7,950 nucleotides of DNA from Patescibacteria group bacterium. GTDB lineage: Bacteria; Patescibacteriota; Microgenomatia; Levybacterales; UBA12049. The notes below the pieces were generated by a model. That model was not told the DNA's origin and did not search any database. It worked only from the letters and a program-made list of their open reading frames with translations. Each line of letters starts with the position of its first letter. The first letter of the stretch is position 1. The stretch lies in contig JAHIGH010000180.1 in the NCBI GenBank assembly GCA_018900295.1, positions 1 to 7,950 on the forward strand, given 5' to 3'. Below, piece by piece: positions 1-5,587 of the stretch. Made by a program: the position numbers and the translations under genes.

Positions 1-581
1 ACACCGACAATTGGTATAGAAAGAGCAACGGTAAATGCCGATAAAACGATGAGAAGAATATTTATAAATTTTGTCGGGACGCCGCTTAATTTTGCCGCTT
101 CTTCATCAATAGTTACGTACACAAGTTCTTTATAAAAGGCAATAATTGCAGCTATAACCAATATACCAAGAACGGCAATAATATAAACATCAATTTGTTT
201 TACCGTAGTAATACTTCCAAAAAGATAGCTAAATAAGTCAACTCCAAACCCACCAGCAAAACCAATAAGGACAATCGCGAGCGCCAGGCTTCCTGAAAGA
301 AAAATAGAAAGAGCCGATTCGCCAAATATTCTTTTACTTATTCTTAATCGTTCAATGGCTATCGAAGAAACAACCGCCGCTATGACTGCGGTGATCAGCG
401 GGTTAACTTTCAGGAGAAGCCCTATCGCAACACCGGCAAGGGATACATGAGAAAGGGTATCGGCAATAAGCGAATAGCGCCGCAAGACAAGAAATATACC
501 AATAAGCGGAGCAATAACGGCAATAATAATTCCCGCTTCAAAGCCCCTGATCATAAAACTGTATTGGAATAAATCTAACAT
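1..581 (-). CDS. znuB: Zinc ABC transporter permease, ZnuB-like (partial, C-terminus off window)
   Basis: This is the membrane subunit of a zinc importer, passing metal delivered by the ZnuA-like protein across the cytoplasmic membrane at the expense of ATP hydrolysed by the ZnuC-like subunit. I translated 193 complete codons from the ATG at 579-581; about 70 more would be expected for the family. The protein is hydrophobic throughout. Residues 37-54 hold the family-typical stretch SLIADTLSHVSLAGVAIG, and residues 159-168 (DEEAAKLSGV) form the cytoplasmic loop thought to contact the ATPase. The N-terminus aligns by eye with ZnuB/MntB/TroC-type permeases, supporting this start, but I see no Shine-Dalgarno before it; an internal ATG at residue 10 is the alternative. 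It is last in the regulator-znuA-znuC-znuB order, separated from znuC by an 89-nt inverted-repeat spacer. Metal specificity is inferred from znuA. Confidence 0.92.
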   Translation of the reverse strand, partial: MLDLFQYSFMIRGFEAGIIIAVIAPLIGIFLVLRRYSLIADTLSHVSLAGVAIGLLLKVNPLITAVIAAVVSSIAIERLRISKRIFGESALSIFLSGSLALAIVLIGFAGGFGVDLFSYLFGSITTVKQIDVYIIAVLGILVIAAIIAFYKELVYVTIDEEAAKLSGVPTKFINILLIVLSAFTVALSIPIVG

Positions 582-590
582 AAAGTTATA

Positions 591-666
591 AATTCAAAAA
601 TCAAAAGTTATGCCACTTTTTAATTTTGAATTGTATTTTTGACTTTTGCATTTTAACTTTTGAATT
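591..666. repeat. AT-rich inverted-repeat spacer between znuC and znuB
   Basis: The spacer contains nested inverted repeats. TCAAAAGTTA (601-610) is matched by TAACTTTTGA (654-663). AATTCAAAA (591-599) is matched by TTTTGAATT at both 624-632 and 658-666. In RNA the arms could form alternative AU-rich stems. From memory, spacers of this AATTCAAAA/TTTTGAATT type recur in candidate-phyla genomes; that is recollection, not a search result. It lies inside the operon, so it may be an mRNA-processing or stability element, or a small dispersed repeat. Confidence 0.6.
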
Positions 667-670
667 ATTA

Positions 671-1423
671 TTAGTGATGGAGACCTCCTTTCCCAATGAG
701 CTCATGGAAGTACGCGCCTTTTAAGAATTCCTCCGGATTTCCATAATAAACGATTGTTCTATTTATATACACAAGCTCTGTTGCCTCATGGGCAACAACA
801 TCTAATTCATGAGATGATAAAGCCAGTGTCAGATTCAAATCTTTATTTAGTTTTCTTAGAAACTCGTAAAATTGCTTTTGTGTTTTGATGTCTACGCCAA
901 CTGTCGGTTCGTCAAGAAAAATAACTTGCGGCTGCGCAGCAAGCGCGCGGGCGATAAAAACACGCTGTTGCTGGCCGCCTGACAAATCGCCAATTTGTCT
1001 ATTTTTAAACCCAAGCATATCTACCTGTTGCAGGGCAAGCAGTGTTTGTTCTTTGTCTTCTTTTGTGGGAAAATGAAATAATCCTCTTTTTCCATATCTC
1101 CCCATTGCTACTATTTCTTCAACTGTTGCCGGGAAATTCAACTCAATATGCGCCCTCTGCGGAACGTAACCGATTTTTGACCAATCTTTGAATTCTTTTA
1201 CATCTATACCGAAAAGTTTAATAGTACCCTTATTTGGTTTTAAAATTCCGAGCATCAATTTAAGAAGCGTAGATTTTCCTCCGCCGTTGGGACCGATAAT
1301 ACCTACGTAATCACCTTTATGGATTTCTAAGGTAACATCTTTTATAACTTCTTCTTCCGTGTAGGAAAAGCAAACTCTATTGAGTTCAATGATTGTATTG
1401 GTATGATCTATGTGATTTTGCAT
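671..1423 (-). CDS. znuC: Zinc ABC transporter ATP-binding protein, ZnuC-like
   Basis: This is the cytoplasmic ATPase that powers the zinc importer. The 250-aa protein is full length and carries every ABC hallmark: Walker A GPNGGGKST (44-52), Q-loop Q89 in YVPQR, signature LSGGQ (147-151), Walker B VIFLDEP (167-173) and the switch histidine H205 in LSSHELD. Overall sequence and size fit the metal-uptake subfamily (ZnuC, AdcC, MntA/TroB types). The ATG at 1421-1423 starts only three bases after the znuA stop, so translation is probably coupled; no strong Shine-Dalgarno is visible. The last residues, GKGGLHH, end in two histidines, an idiosyncratic tail that may or may not bind metal. Nothing suggests disruption. 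Zinc rather than manganese specificity rests on the binding protein next door. Confidence 0.96.
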   Translation of the reverse strand: MQNHIDHTNTIIELNRVCFSYTEEEVIKDVTLEIHKGDYVGIIGPNGGGKSTLLKLMLGILKPNKGTIKLFGIDVKEFKDWSKIGYVPQRAHIELNFPATVEEIVAMGRYGKRGLFHFPTKEDKEQTLLALQQVDMLGFKNRQIGDLSGGQQQRVFIARALAAQPQVIFLDEPTVGVDIKTQKQFYEFLRKLNKDLNLTLALSSHELDVVAHEATELVYINRTIVYYGNPEEFLKGAYFHELIGKGGLHH

Positions 1424-1426
1424 AAT

Positions 1427-2356
1427 TTATTTCGGTTCACATCCTAAAGCTATTTGCAGGTTCTTCAAATTATTTTCCATGACGGTGAAATAATTTTTCC
1501 CTTGCTTTATATCATCATCTGAAATTCCTTCAATCGGGTCAAGGACTAAAGTCTTCGCGCCTATTTCATTGGCAATAGTTTCAGAGAGTTTGGGGCTCAC
1601 CAAGCTTTCAAAGAAAATATATTTTACATTATGCTCCTTTGCGAATTTTACAATGTCTACAAGCTGCTTGGCCGATGGCTCCTGATCGGGGGAAAGCCCT
1701 GAGATCGATACTTGTCTTAAGCCATACGCATCGGCAAGATAAGCGAATGCGGCATGTGAGGTAATAAAGTCTTTCTTTTGGCAGTTTGAAAGTCCTTGCT
1801 TGAAATCGGTATTTAACTTATCGAGCTTTGCATTTAGTTTTTTTGCGTTGTCCTGAAAATATGCAGTATTTTTGGGATCGATTTTTTCAAATCCATCTTC
1901 AATATTTGCAACTTCCTGTTTGACAAGGATCGGATCAAGCCAGATATGCGGATCTTTTATTTTTTCCCCTTCCTCTGTTATGTCTTTTGTCAGCAATCCG
2001 GCGCCCGCTGTTATTACTTTGACTCCTGTTCCTTTGAGATTGTCTTTTATCTTATCTCCCCATGCTTCAACCACGCCATTAAGGACAAGCATGTTGCTGT
2101 TTTCAATTCGGGCTATGTCCCGAGTCGATGGTTCGTAGTCATGCGGCTCGACACCCACGGGAGTAATGTTCCTCACGTCTGCTTTGTCTCCTCCAATTTG
2201 CGACGTAATGAAATATATTGGGTAAAAAGAGCCAAAAACCTGCAGTTTTTTATTTGCTACAGACGTATTGTTTTTTGTTGAGTTTTTATATGCAAAACCT
2301 ATTACTACCGCAATAAGTAAAAGCCCAATGATAAATACAGTATATTTATTTTTCAT
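1427..2356 (-). CDS. znuA: Zinc-binding solute-binding protein, ZnuA-like
   Basis: This protein captures zinc outside the membrane and hands it to the permease. I start it at the ATG at 2354-2356 (309 aa), because this places the signal or anchor segment (roughly residues 5-23, IIGLLLIAVVIGF) at the N-terminus; the longer 321-aa form begins at a GTG inside the regulator gene. Family ligands are visible: H72 in EPHDYEPS, H137 in DPHIWLDP, H201 in TSHAAFAYLADAYG and D273 in LDP. A histidine at the third position, rather than the glutamate of manganese-type PsaA proteins, argues for zinc. There is no long His-rich loop between the first two ligands. No lipobox cysteine follows the hydrophobic segment, so the protein is either secreted or kept as an uncleaved membrane anchor. 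C192 and C306 could form a disulfide. The gap to the regulator stop is 7 nt. Confidence 0.94.
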   Translation of the reverse strand: MKNKYTVFIIGLLLIAVVIGFAYKNSTKNNTSVANKKLQVFGSFYPIYFITSQIGGDKADVRNITPVGVEPHDYEPSTRDIARIENSNMLVLNGVVEAWGDKIKDNLKGTGVKVITAGAGLLTKDITEEGEKIKDPHIWLDPILVKQEVANIEDGFEKIDPKNTAYFQDNAKKLNAKLDKLNTDFKQGLSNCQKKDFITSHAAFAYLADAYGLRQVSISGLSPDQEPSAKQLVDIVKFAKEHNVKYIFFESLVSPKLSETIANEIGAKTLVLDPIEGISDDDIKQGKNYFTVMENNLKNLQIALGCEPK

Positions 2357-2363
2357 ATTTTTA

Positions 2364-2804
2364 TTAATTCTGCCTGTCTTTGCAGCTCTCACAGAGACCG
2401 TAAAACTCTAAAGCGTGGCTGGTAACGAGAAAGCCCTTTTTCTTTTGAATATCTTTTTCAAGTGCCGGAATGGCGCAATAAGAAAAGTCTTCTACCTTCC
2501 CGCAATTTTTGCAAATGAGATGGTGATGATCTTCACGACTCGCCAATTCGTAACGGAATTTTCCTTCGTTAAACGATATTTGCCTGGTGATGCCTTTTTC
2601 TGTAAATATATTCATGATCCGAAATACCGTCGCGGCATCGGAAGAAACATTTTGTTTGTCAAGATAATTTTTTATCATCTGAACGTCAACCGGAGTAGTG
2701 GTGTTTTCAAGAAACTTCATAACTGCAATCCGGGCGGGGGTCGCCCGAAGGGCTACATCATTTAGTTCTAATTTACAGTCGTGTTTTATCTTAACTTGTG
2801 TCAT
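2364..2804 (-). CDS. zur: Fur-family metalloregulator, probably zinc-sensing Zur
   Basis: This is a zinc- or iron-responsive DNA-binding repressor; its place as first gene of a zinc-import operon makes Zur the likely role. From the ATG at 2802-2804 it is 146 aa, the usual size. An N-terminal winged helix (about 15-85, with ATPARIAVMKFL and DAATVFRIMNIF) is followed by a dimerisation/metal domain. That domain shows the cluster HHHLICKNC (93-101), C98-x2-C101 and C138-x2-C141 for a structural zinc site, and H130/E133 in SHALEFYG for the sensory site. Longer forms starting at an ATG (2822) or TTG (2828) would put the promoter inside the coding sequence, so I reject them. The chosen ATG lies 6 nt after a TATAAT box and has no Shine-Dalgarno, which points to a leaderless mRNA. 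An inverted repeat over the -10 box and start codon suggests autoregulation. Confidence 0.92.
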   Translation of the reverse strand: MTQVKIKHDCKLELNDVALRATPARIAVMKFLENTTTPVDVQMIKNYLDKQNVSSDAATVFRIMNIFTEKGITRQISFNEGKFRYELASREDHHHLICKNCGKVEDFSYCAIPALEKDIQKKKGFLVTSHALEFYGLCESCKDRQN

Positions 2805-2815
2805 AATGCGATTAT
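2803..2815. promoter_or_regulatory. Candidate Zur operator (5-3-5 inverted repeat)
   Basis: ATAAT-GCG-ATTAT is a perfect inverted repeat. It covers most of the -10 box (2811-2816) and reaches into the start codon (2802-2804) of the regulator gene. Fur-family proteins bind AT-rich dyads of this sort, and binding here would block RNA polymerase directly. That it is the operator is inference from symmetry and position; no second copy is available for comparison in this window. Confidence 0.5.
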
Positions 2816-2839
2816 ATAGCATATGCAATAGATTTGCAA
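2811..2839 (-). promoter_or_regulatory. Sigma-70-type promoter of the zinc operon
   Basis: On the minus strand TTGCAA (2834-2839) is followed, after exactly 17 bp, by TATAAT (2811-2816). Transcription would be expected to start about 6-7 nt downstream, at or next to the A of the regulator's ATG. An 8-bp palindrome GCATATGC (2819-2826) sits in the spacer and could be a second binding site. Confidence 0.75.
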
Positions 2840-2881
2840 GTAGTAAAATATCTATGATATATGTTCATGAATCTTAAAGAA

Positions 2882-2914
2882 ACTAAAGAGCCCCATTTGT
2901 TGGGACTCTTTAGT
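2882..2914 (-). terminator. Intrinsic terminator of the small-protein unit
   Basis: ACTAAAGAG (2882-2890) pairs with CTCTTTAGT (2906-2914). After one C/A mismatch, CCCA pairs with TGGG around a five-base loop. On the minus strand the stem is followed by TTCTTTAAG, a T-rich tract, whereas the plus-strand side (AATGTATTG) is less suitable. It therefore ends transcription coming from the 54-aa gene and insulates the zinc operon promoter immediately downstream. Confidence 0.8.
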
Positions 2915-2942
2915 AATGTATTGTGTAAAATGCCGCCAAAGG

Positions 2943-3005
2943 CATTTGGCCTACCCGCCTGTTCTCAAACATAAGTGGCAAATGTTAAGTCGGGCGGGCC
3001 AAATG
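2943..3005. repeat. GC-rich imperfect inverted repeat in the 3' untranslated region
   Basis: CATTTGGCC (2943-2951) pairs perfectly with GGCCAAATG (2997-3005). A wobble pair and a mismatch follow, then CCCG (2954-2957) pairs with CGGG (2991-2994), leaving a loop of 33 bases. It lies between the stop of the 54-aa gene and its terminator. The high G+C stands out from the AT-rich surroundings and suggests a mobile hairpin repeat or an mRNA-stabilising structure. Confidence 0.6.
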
Positions 3006-3014
3006 ACTTTGAAT

Positions 3015-3179
3015 TTATGCTGCAAGTCTTGCGGCATCCTCCTTGCTTACAATTTTGAATAGCTTGGTGCCATTCATTTCAGCTTTGGCGGCTTTCTTGC
3101 CATTTTTCATGGTAACCAAAGTTACTTTATCATCAGGCACGTCAACGGCCTGCCTCGTTTTGACGTTATAAAACTTCAT
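3015..3179 (-). CDS. Conserved-looking 54-aa hypothetical protein
   Basis: I do not recognise this protein. The frame from the ATG at 3177-3179 to TAA encodes 54 residues, starting MKFYNVKTRQAVDVPDDK and ending KEDAARLAA. It is soluble, with no membrane segment or cysteines, a basic middle (MKNGKKAAK, 24-32) and an alternation of valines and charged residues suggesting a small beta-rich fold with a C-terminal helix. The strongest evidence that it is real is the ribosome binding site: AGGAGGTGAT, a perfect match to the 16S rRNA tail, ends 5 nt before the start, with the AGGAGG core 9 nt away. A terminator lies about 100 nt after the stop and a consensus-like promoter about 220 nt upstream. From memory, short proteins beginning FYNVKT with a following VPD are seen in candidate-phyla genomes, but I cannot verify this. 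Confidence 0.85.
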   Translation of the reverse strand: MKFYNVKTRQAVDVPDDKVTLVTMKNGKKAAKAEMNGTKLFKIVSKEDAARLAA

Positions 3180-3184
3180 TGATC

Positions 3185-3194
3185 ATCACCTCCT
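3185..3194 (-). promoter_or_regulatory. Full-length consensus Shine-Dalgarno
   Basis: The minus strand reads AGGAGGTGAT, ten bases complementary to the 3' end of 16S rRNA, upstream of the ATG at 3179. It is far stronger than any other site in the window, where most starts have weak or no Shine-Dalgarno, and implies high expression of the 54-aa protein. Confidence 0.9.
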
Positions 3195-3228
3195 CTCGGT
3201 ATATTTTTGCATTAACAATCTATAGGTT

Positions 3229-3378
3229 TCATCGTTTCACAACAAACTCATGTCCTCTTCTAAAATAATCATCACAGACTTGAAGGGGGAATATTTTCTT
3301 ACAAGTAATTTTATAATGTTGAATTTCAAGCTTCTCCTGCCAGTGATTTAGGGCAAAAGGTATTTTGGAGTCGCTCAT
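3229..3378 (-). CDS. Possible 49-aa small protein, unrecognised
   Basis: An ATG at 3376-3378 opens a 49-codon frame ending in TGA, starting MSDSKIPFALNHWQEK and ending RRGHEFVVKR. It has two cysteines (C26, C35) and a basic C-terminus, and no membrane segment. In its favour, a near-consensus promoter lies directly upstream and would give a leader of about 15 nt. Against it, there is no Shine-Dalgarno, the composition is unremarkable, and the same stretch could simply be the long 5' leader of the 54-aa gene. A longer version from a TTG at 3444 would place the promoter inside the gene and is unlikely. The stop is 49 nt before the 54-aa start, so the two would be co-transcribed. I cannot suggest a function. 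Confidence 0.35.
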   Translation of the reverse strand: MSDSKIPFALNHWQEKLEIQHYKITCKKIFPLQVCDDYFRRGHEFVVKR

Positions 3379-3399
3379 AATTGCAATAAACTTGCATTT

Positions 3400-3428
3400 A
3401 GTATATGCAACTTGGTTGCGTTTGTCAA
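3400..3428 (-). promoter_or_regulatory. Near-consensus sigma-70-type promoter
   Basis: On the minus strand TTGACA (3423-3428, a perfect -35 box) is followed after 17 bp by TATACT (3400-3405). The spacer contains an inverted repeat, GCAAC-TTG-GTTGC (3407-3419), which could be an operator. It should drive the small-protein unit, with a start near 3393. It shares the 12-mer TTGCATAT(A/G)CTA with the zinc operon promoter. Confidence 0.75.
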
Positions 3429-3590
3429 GTAGCGAAAAAAACAATTCGTGTAGATGGTGATTTTTTATGTTAATTTTCGTCTATGGAGATGAAAGTAACC
3501 CTACTGCCTATGTAAGAAAGTCTGCCCGATAGAGTAACGTTGTTTTTTTTGCTTTCTGTACGGTGAAGAGGTAATATAAAATGATAATGG

Positions 3591-5306
3591 CTATTTCTTA
3601 TTAACCCAAAGGTTAGATAAATTATTTGTATATAATGCCGTGCCAAACCAAACCCAGTTTTGGTCATAGTAGTTATTTTTATCTCCCCAGTATCCCTCTT
3701 TATTCCATTGTGAAAGGATCTTTTTTTTATAAATCTCGTCAGCTATTTTTTTATCAGTTATAGTGAAAAATGCAAGCTGTGTTCCATAATGAGATAGTGA
3801 TTCTTCATTATTCACCATTTTACCATCATGTGTGTAAGTTGAATAAATTTTTTGTTTTTCTGTCCATTCTTTTGGCCATATCGTCATCCTTTGTAAATAA
3901 TTTAGTGCTCTTGAATCTTTATACCAAGTATAATCCAAAGCTATTCTCCATAAAGTTCTGATCGCATCATATGAATAACTTGATGCTTTTCCGTTAATGT
4001 TTTCAGCTATTAATACATTCCCATTTTTATCTATTGCACACCAATCAGGTGGTATATTGGCACTTGTATTGCTATCTATGTGCAGACTAGTACATTTATC
4101 AAGTAATTCATAAGATGTGTTTACAATTTGATCCCAATCATGCTCTTTATCAACTTCAGCAAACATACGATAGGTATAAGGAGAAAGATAAGAAGGATTA
4201 ATTGTATATATTTTATTGTTTTTAGCTGATGCCCAATCCCCTGCAACAATAAACCTTTTTCCGTTTACTTCCACAGTCTCATATTTCCATATATCAGAAA
4301 TAATTAGCTTTGCGAGATCTAAATATTCAGAGTCATGCCATTTATTAGATGCAAATAAAAGAGCTAATGCTATATCTTGGTCAGCGTCCGTTGCAGTTCC
4401 TTTATCAACTATTCCAATATTATTATTTTTGTAACCGTATAACCATGCAAAAAGATTACGATCTGATAGGGACAAACTATTAATTGTCCATAATAAAACA
4501 TTATCAAATGTTTGTTTGTCATTTATATATATAGCACGAAGGAGTGCGTAGGATTGTCCCTCAGAGGTCGTAGGTCGCTCTATATCACTAGTAACAACTC
4601 GTCCCTGATTAGTAATGTAATCTTTTTTATAATCTTTCCAACTTAATGAAAGTATAGCTTTTGATGTAAGGTCATTTATGGAATTTGTTTGTACTATTCC
4701 TATTCTTCGCTCCTGCTCATCGGGTTGCCAGTTAGTTAAGGAAGTATTAATTGAAGGTAGTTCTTTTATATTAAGGTTGTTCTCCCATGCGTACTCTCTT
4801 AATTTATCCTCATTTATCTTTAAGATTGTGTAGCGGTTATTATTCAGCACAACATTATAAAAAGCATAAATTTCCTCCTTGCCAAACCATTTTTTACTTA
4901 TTTCATCTCGTTCCTTAGCCCAACCACCAATTTTAGGATTAAACATGACTATATAACGAGCATAGAGCCATGGTTTTTCAAGAGTTTTTTGCCAGTAAAT
5001 ATAATTACTCTCTTGAATCAGATTGAAAATATCTGTGTCTATAGAATTCACGAAAACATCGCTTATACTTCGAGTAATTAAGATTTTTCCTCCGTCGTAA
5101 TTATTCTTTAATGCATCAACTGCTTCAAAAAAAGCTCTGTCTCGTTCCCCGTAGTATAGGAAATCATAATTATTTTGATCGATAGATTTTGCTGTTAACA
5201 TATTAACGCCATAAAAAATGACCAATAGGATTGCTATTAAAGAAATTATTTGTTTAAAAAATAATTTATTAAATATTCTTTCTTTGAGTAGTATCCCTAA
5301 AGTCAA
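3591..5306 (-). CDS. GH8 (BcsZ-like) half of a split GT-C/GH8 membrane protein
   Basis: The first start-like codon is the TTG at 5306 (571 aa), but the frame is open upstream to about 5617 and encodes further membrane helices, so this is the C-terminal part of the frameshifted gene and not an independent protein. Residues 18-37 are a last membrane helix. Residues 45-165 form an outside segment typical of GT-C protein tails (KPWLYARYIVMFNP at 111-124). From about residue 200 comes a complete glycoside hydrolase family 8 domain: GRVVTSDIERPTTSEGQSYALL (from 235) with the likely acid E249, ATDADQDIALALL (305-317) with D307/D309, INPSYLSPY (369-377), PPDW (419-422) and YSYDAIRTLWR (444-454) with the likely base D447. 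GH8 enzymes cut beta-1,4-glucans and related polymers and often accompany bacterial exopolysaccharide synthases. Catalytic residues are assigned by family resemblance. No terminator is evident after the stop. Confidence 0.85.
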   Translation of the reverse strand: MTLGILLKERIFNKLFFKQIISLIAILLVIFYGVNMLTAKSIDQNNYDFLYYGERDRAFFEAVDALKNNYDGGKILITRSISDVFVNSIDTDIFNLIQESNYIYWQKTLEKPWLYARYIVMFNPKIGGWAKERDEISKKWFGKEEIYAFYNVVLNNNRYTILKINEDKLREYAWENNLNIKELPSINTSLTNWQPDEQERRIGIVQTNSINDLTSKAILSLSWKDYKKDYITNQGRVVTSDIERPTTSEGQSYALLRAIYINDKQTFDNVLLWTINSLSLSDRNLFAWLYGYKNNNIGIVDKGTATDADQDIALALLFASNKWHDSEYLDLAKLIISDIWKYETVEVNGKRFIVAGDWASAKNNKIYTINPSYLSPYTYRMFAEVDKEHDWDQIVNTSYELLDKCTSLHIDSNTSANIPPDWCAIDKNGNVLIAENINGKASSYSYDAIRTLWRIALDYTWYKDSRALNYLQRMTIWPKEWTEKQKIYSTYTHDGKMVNNEESLSHYGTQLAFFTITDKKIADEIYKKKILSQWNKEGYWGDKNNYYDQNWVWFGTALYTNNLSNLWVNKK

Positions 5307-5587
5307 TGCAGGTACAACCGACCCAAGGAGTACAAAAGAGGTACCATAACGAGTGTTTGTAATGATGTAGGGAGGAAGTTCTTTTACATAGATTACTGCA
5401 CTCCCTTGATATAAAGATAGTAGGTAAAAAGCAGGAGTGGCAACAAGTATAAATAAGGATAAGTAATTGAGGTTTCTCTTAACTATTGATGTTATGAATA
5501 ACGATAATAACGATAATAATGAGATTATTCCCAGAGGTAAGCCAAAATTGTCTATTACTGCCTGCCCGTAGTAAATAAATGTATTTT

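Noticed and set aside
2357..2392. GTG start giving a 321-aa ZnuA
   Set aside because: It adds 12 polar residues ahead of the signal segment and overlaps the regulator gene; the internal ATG gives a normal N-terminus.
2805..2828. Upstream TTG or ATG starts for the Fur-family gene (154 or 152 aa)
   Set aside because: The extra codons coincide with the -10 box and promoter spacer, so they would not be transcribed from that promoter.
3195..3245. Second promoter directly before the 54-aa gene (TTGTTG ... TATAGA)
   Set aside because: The spacing is only 15 bp and the match is poor compared with the promoter at 3400-3428.
3445..3590. Terminator or RNA element after the GH8 gene
   Set aside because: There are T/A runs (near 3435-3441 and 3541-3550) but I found no convincing stem next to them.
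3470..3667. 65-aa minus-strand ORF overlapping the end of the GH8 gene
   Set aside because: About 40% lies out of frame inside the well-supported GH8 coding sequence; it has no visible Shine-Dalgarno or domain and looks like a chance frame.
3591..5306. GH8 frame as an independent gene starting at the TTG at 5306
   Set aside because: The frame continues upstream for about 310 nt as membrane-protein coding sequence that joins the GT-C half; no Shine-Dalgarno supports this TTG.
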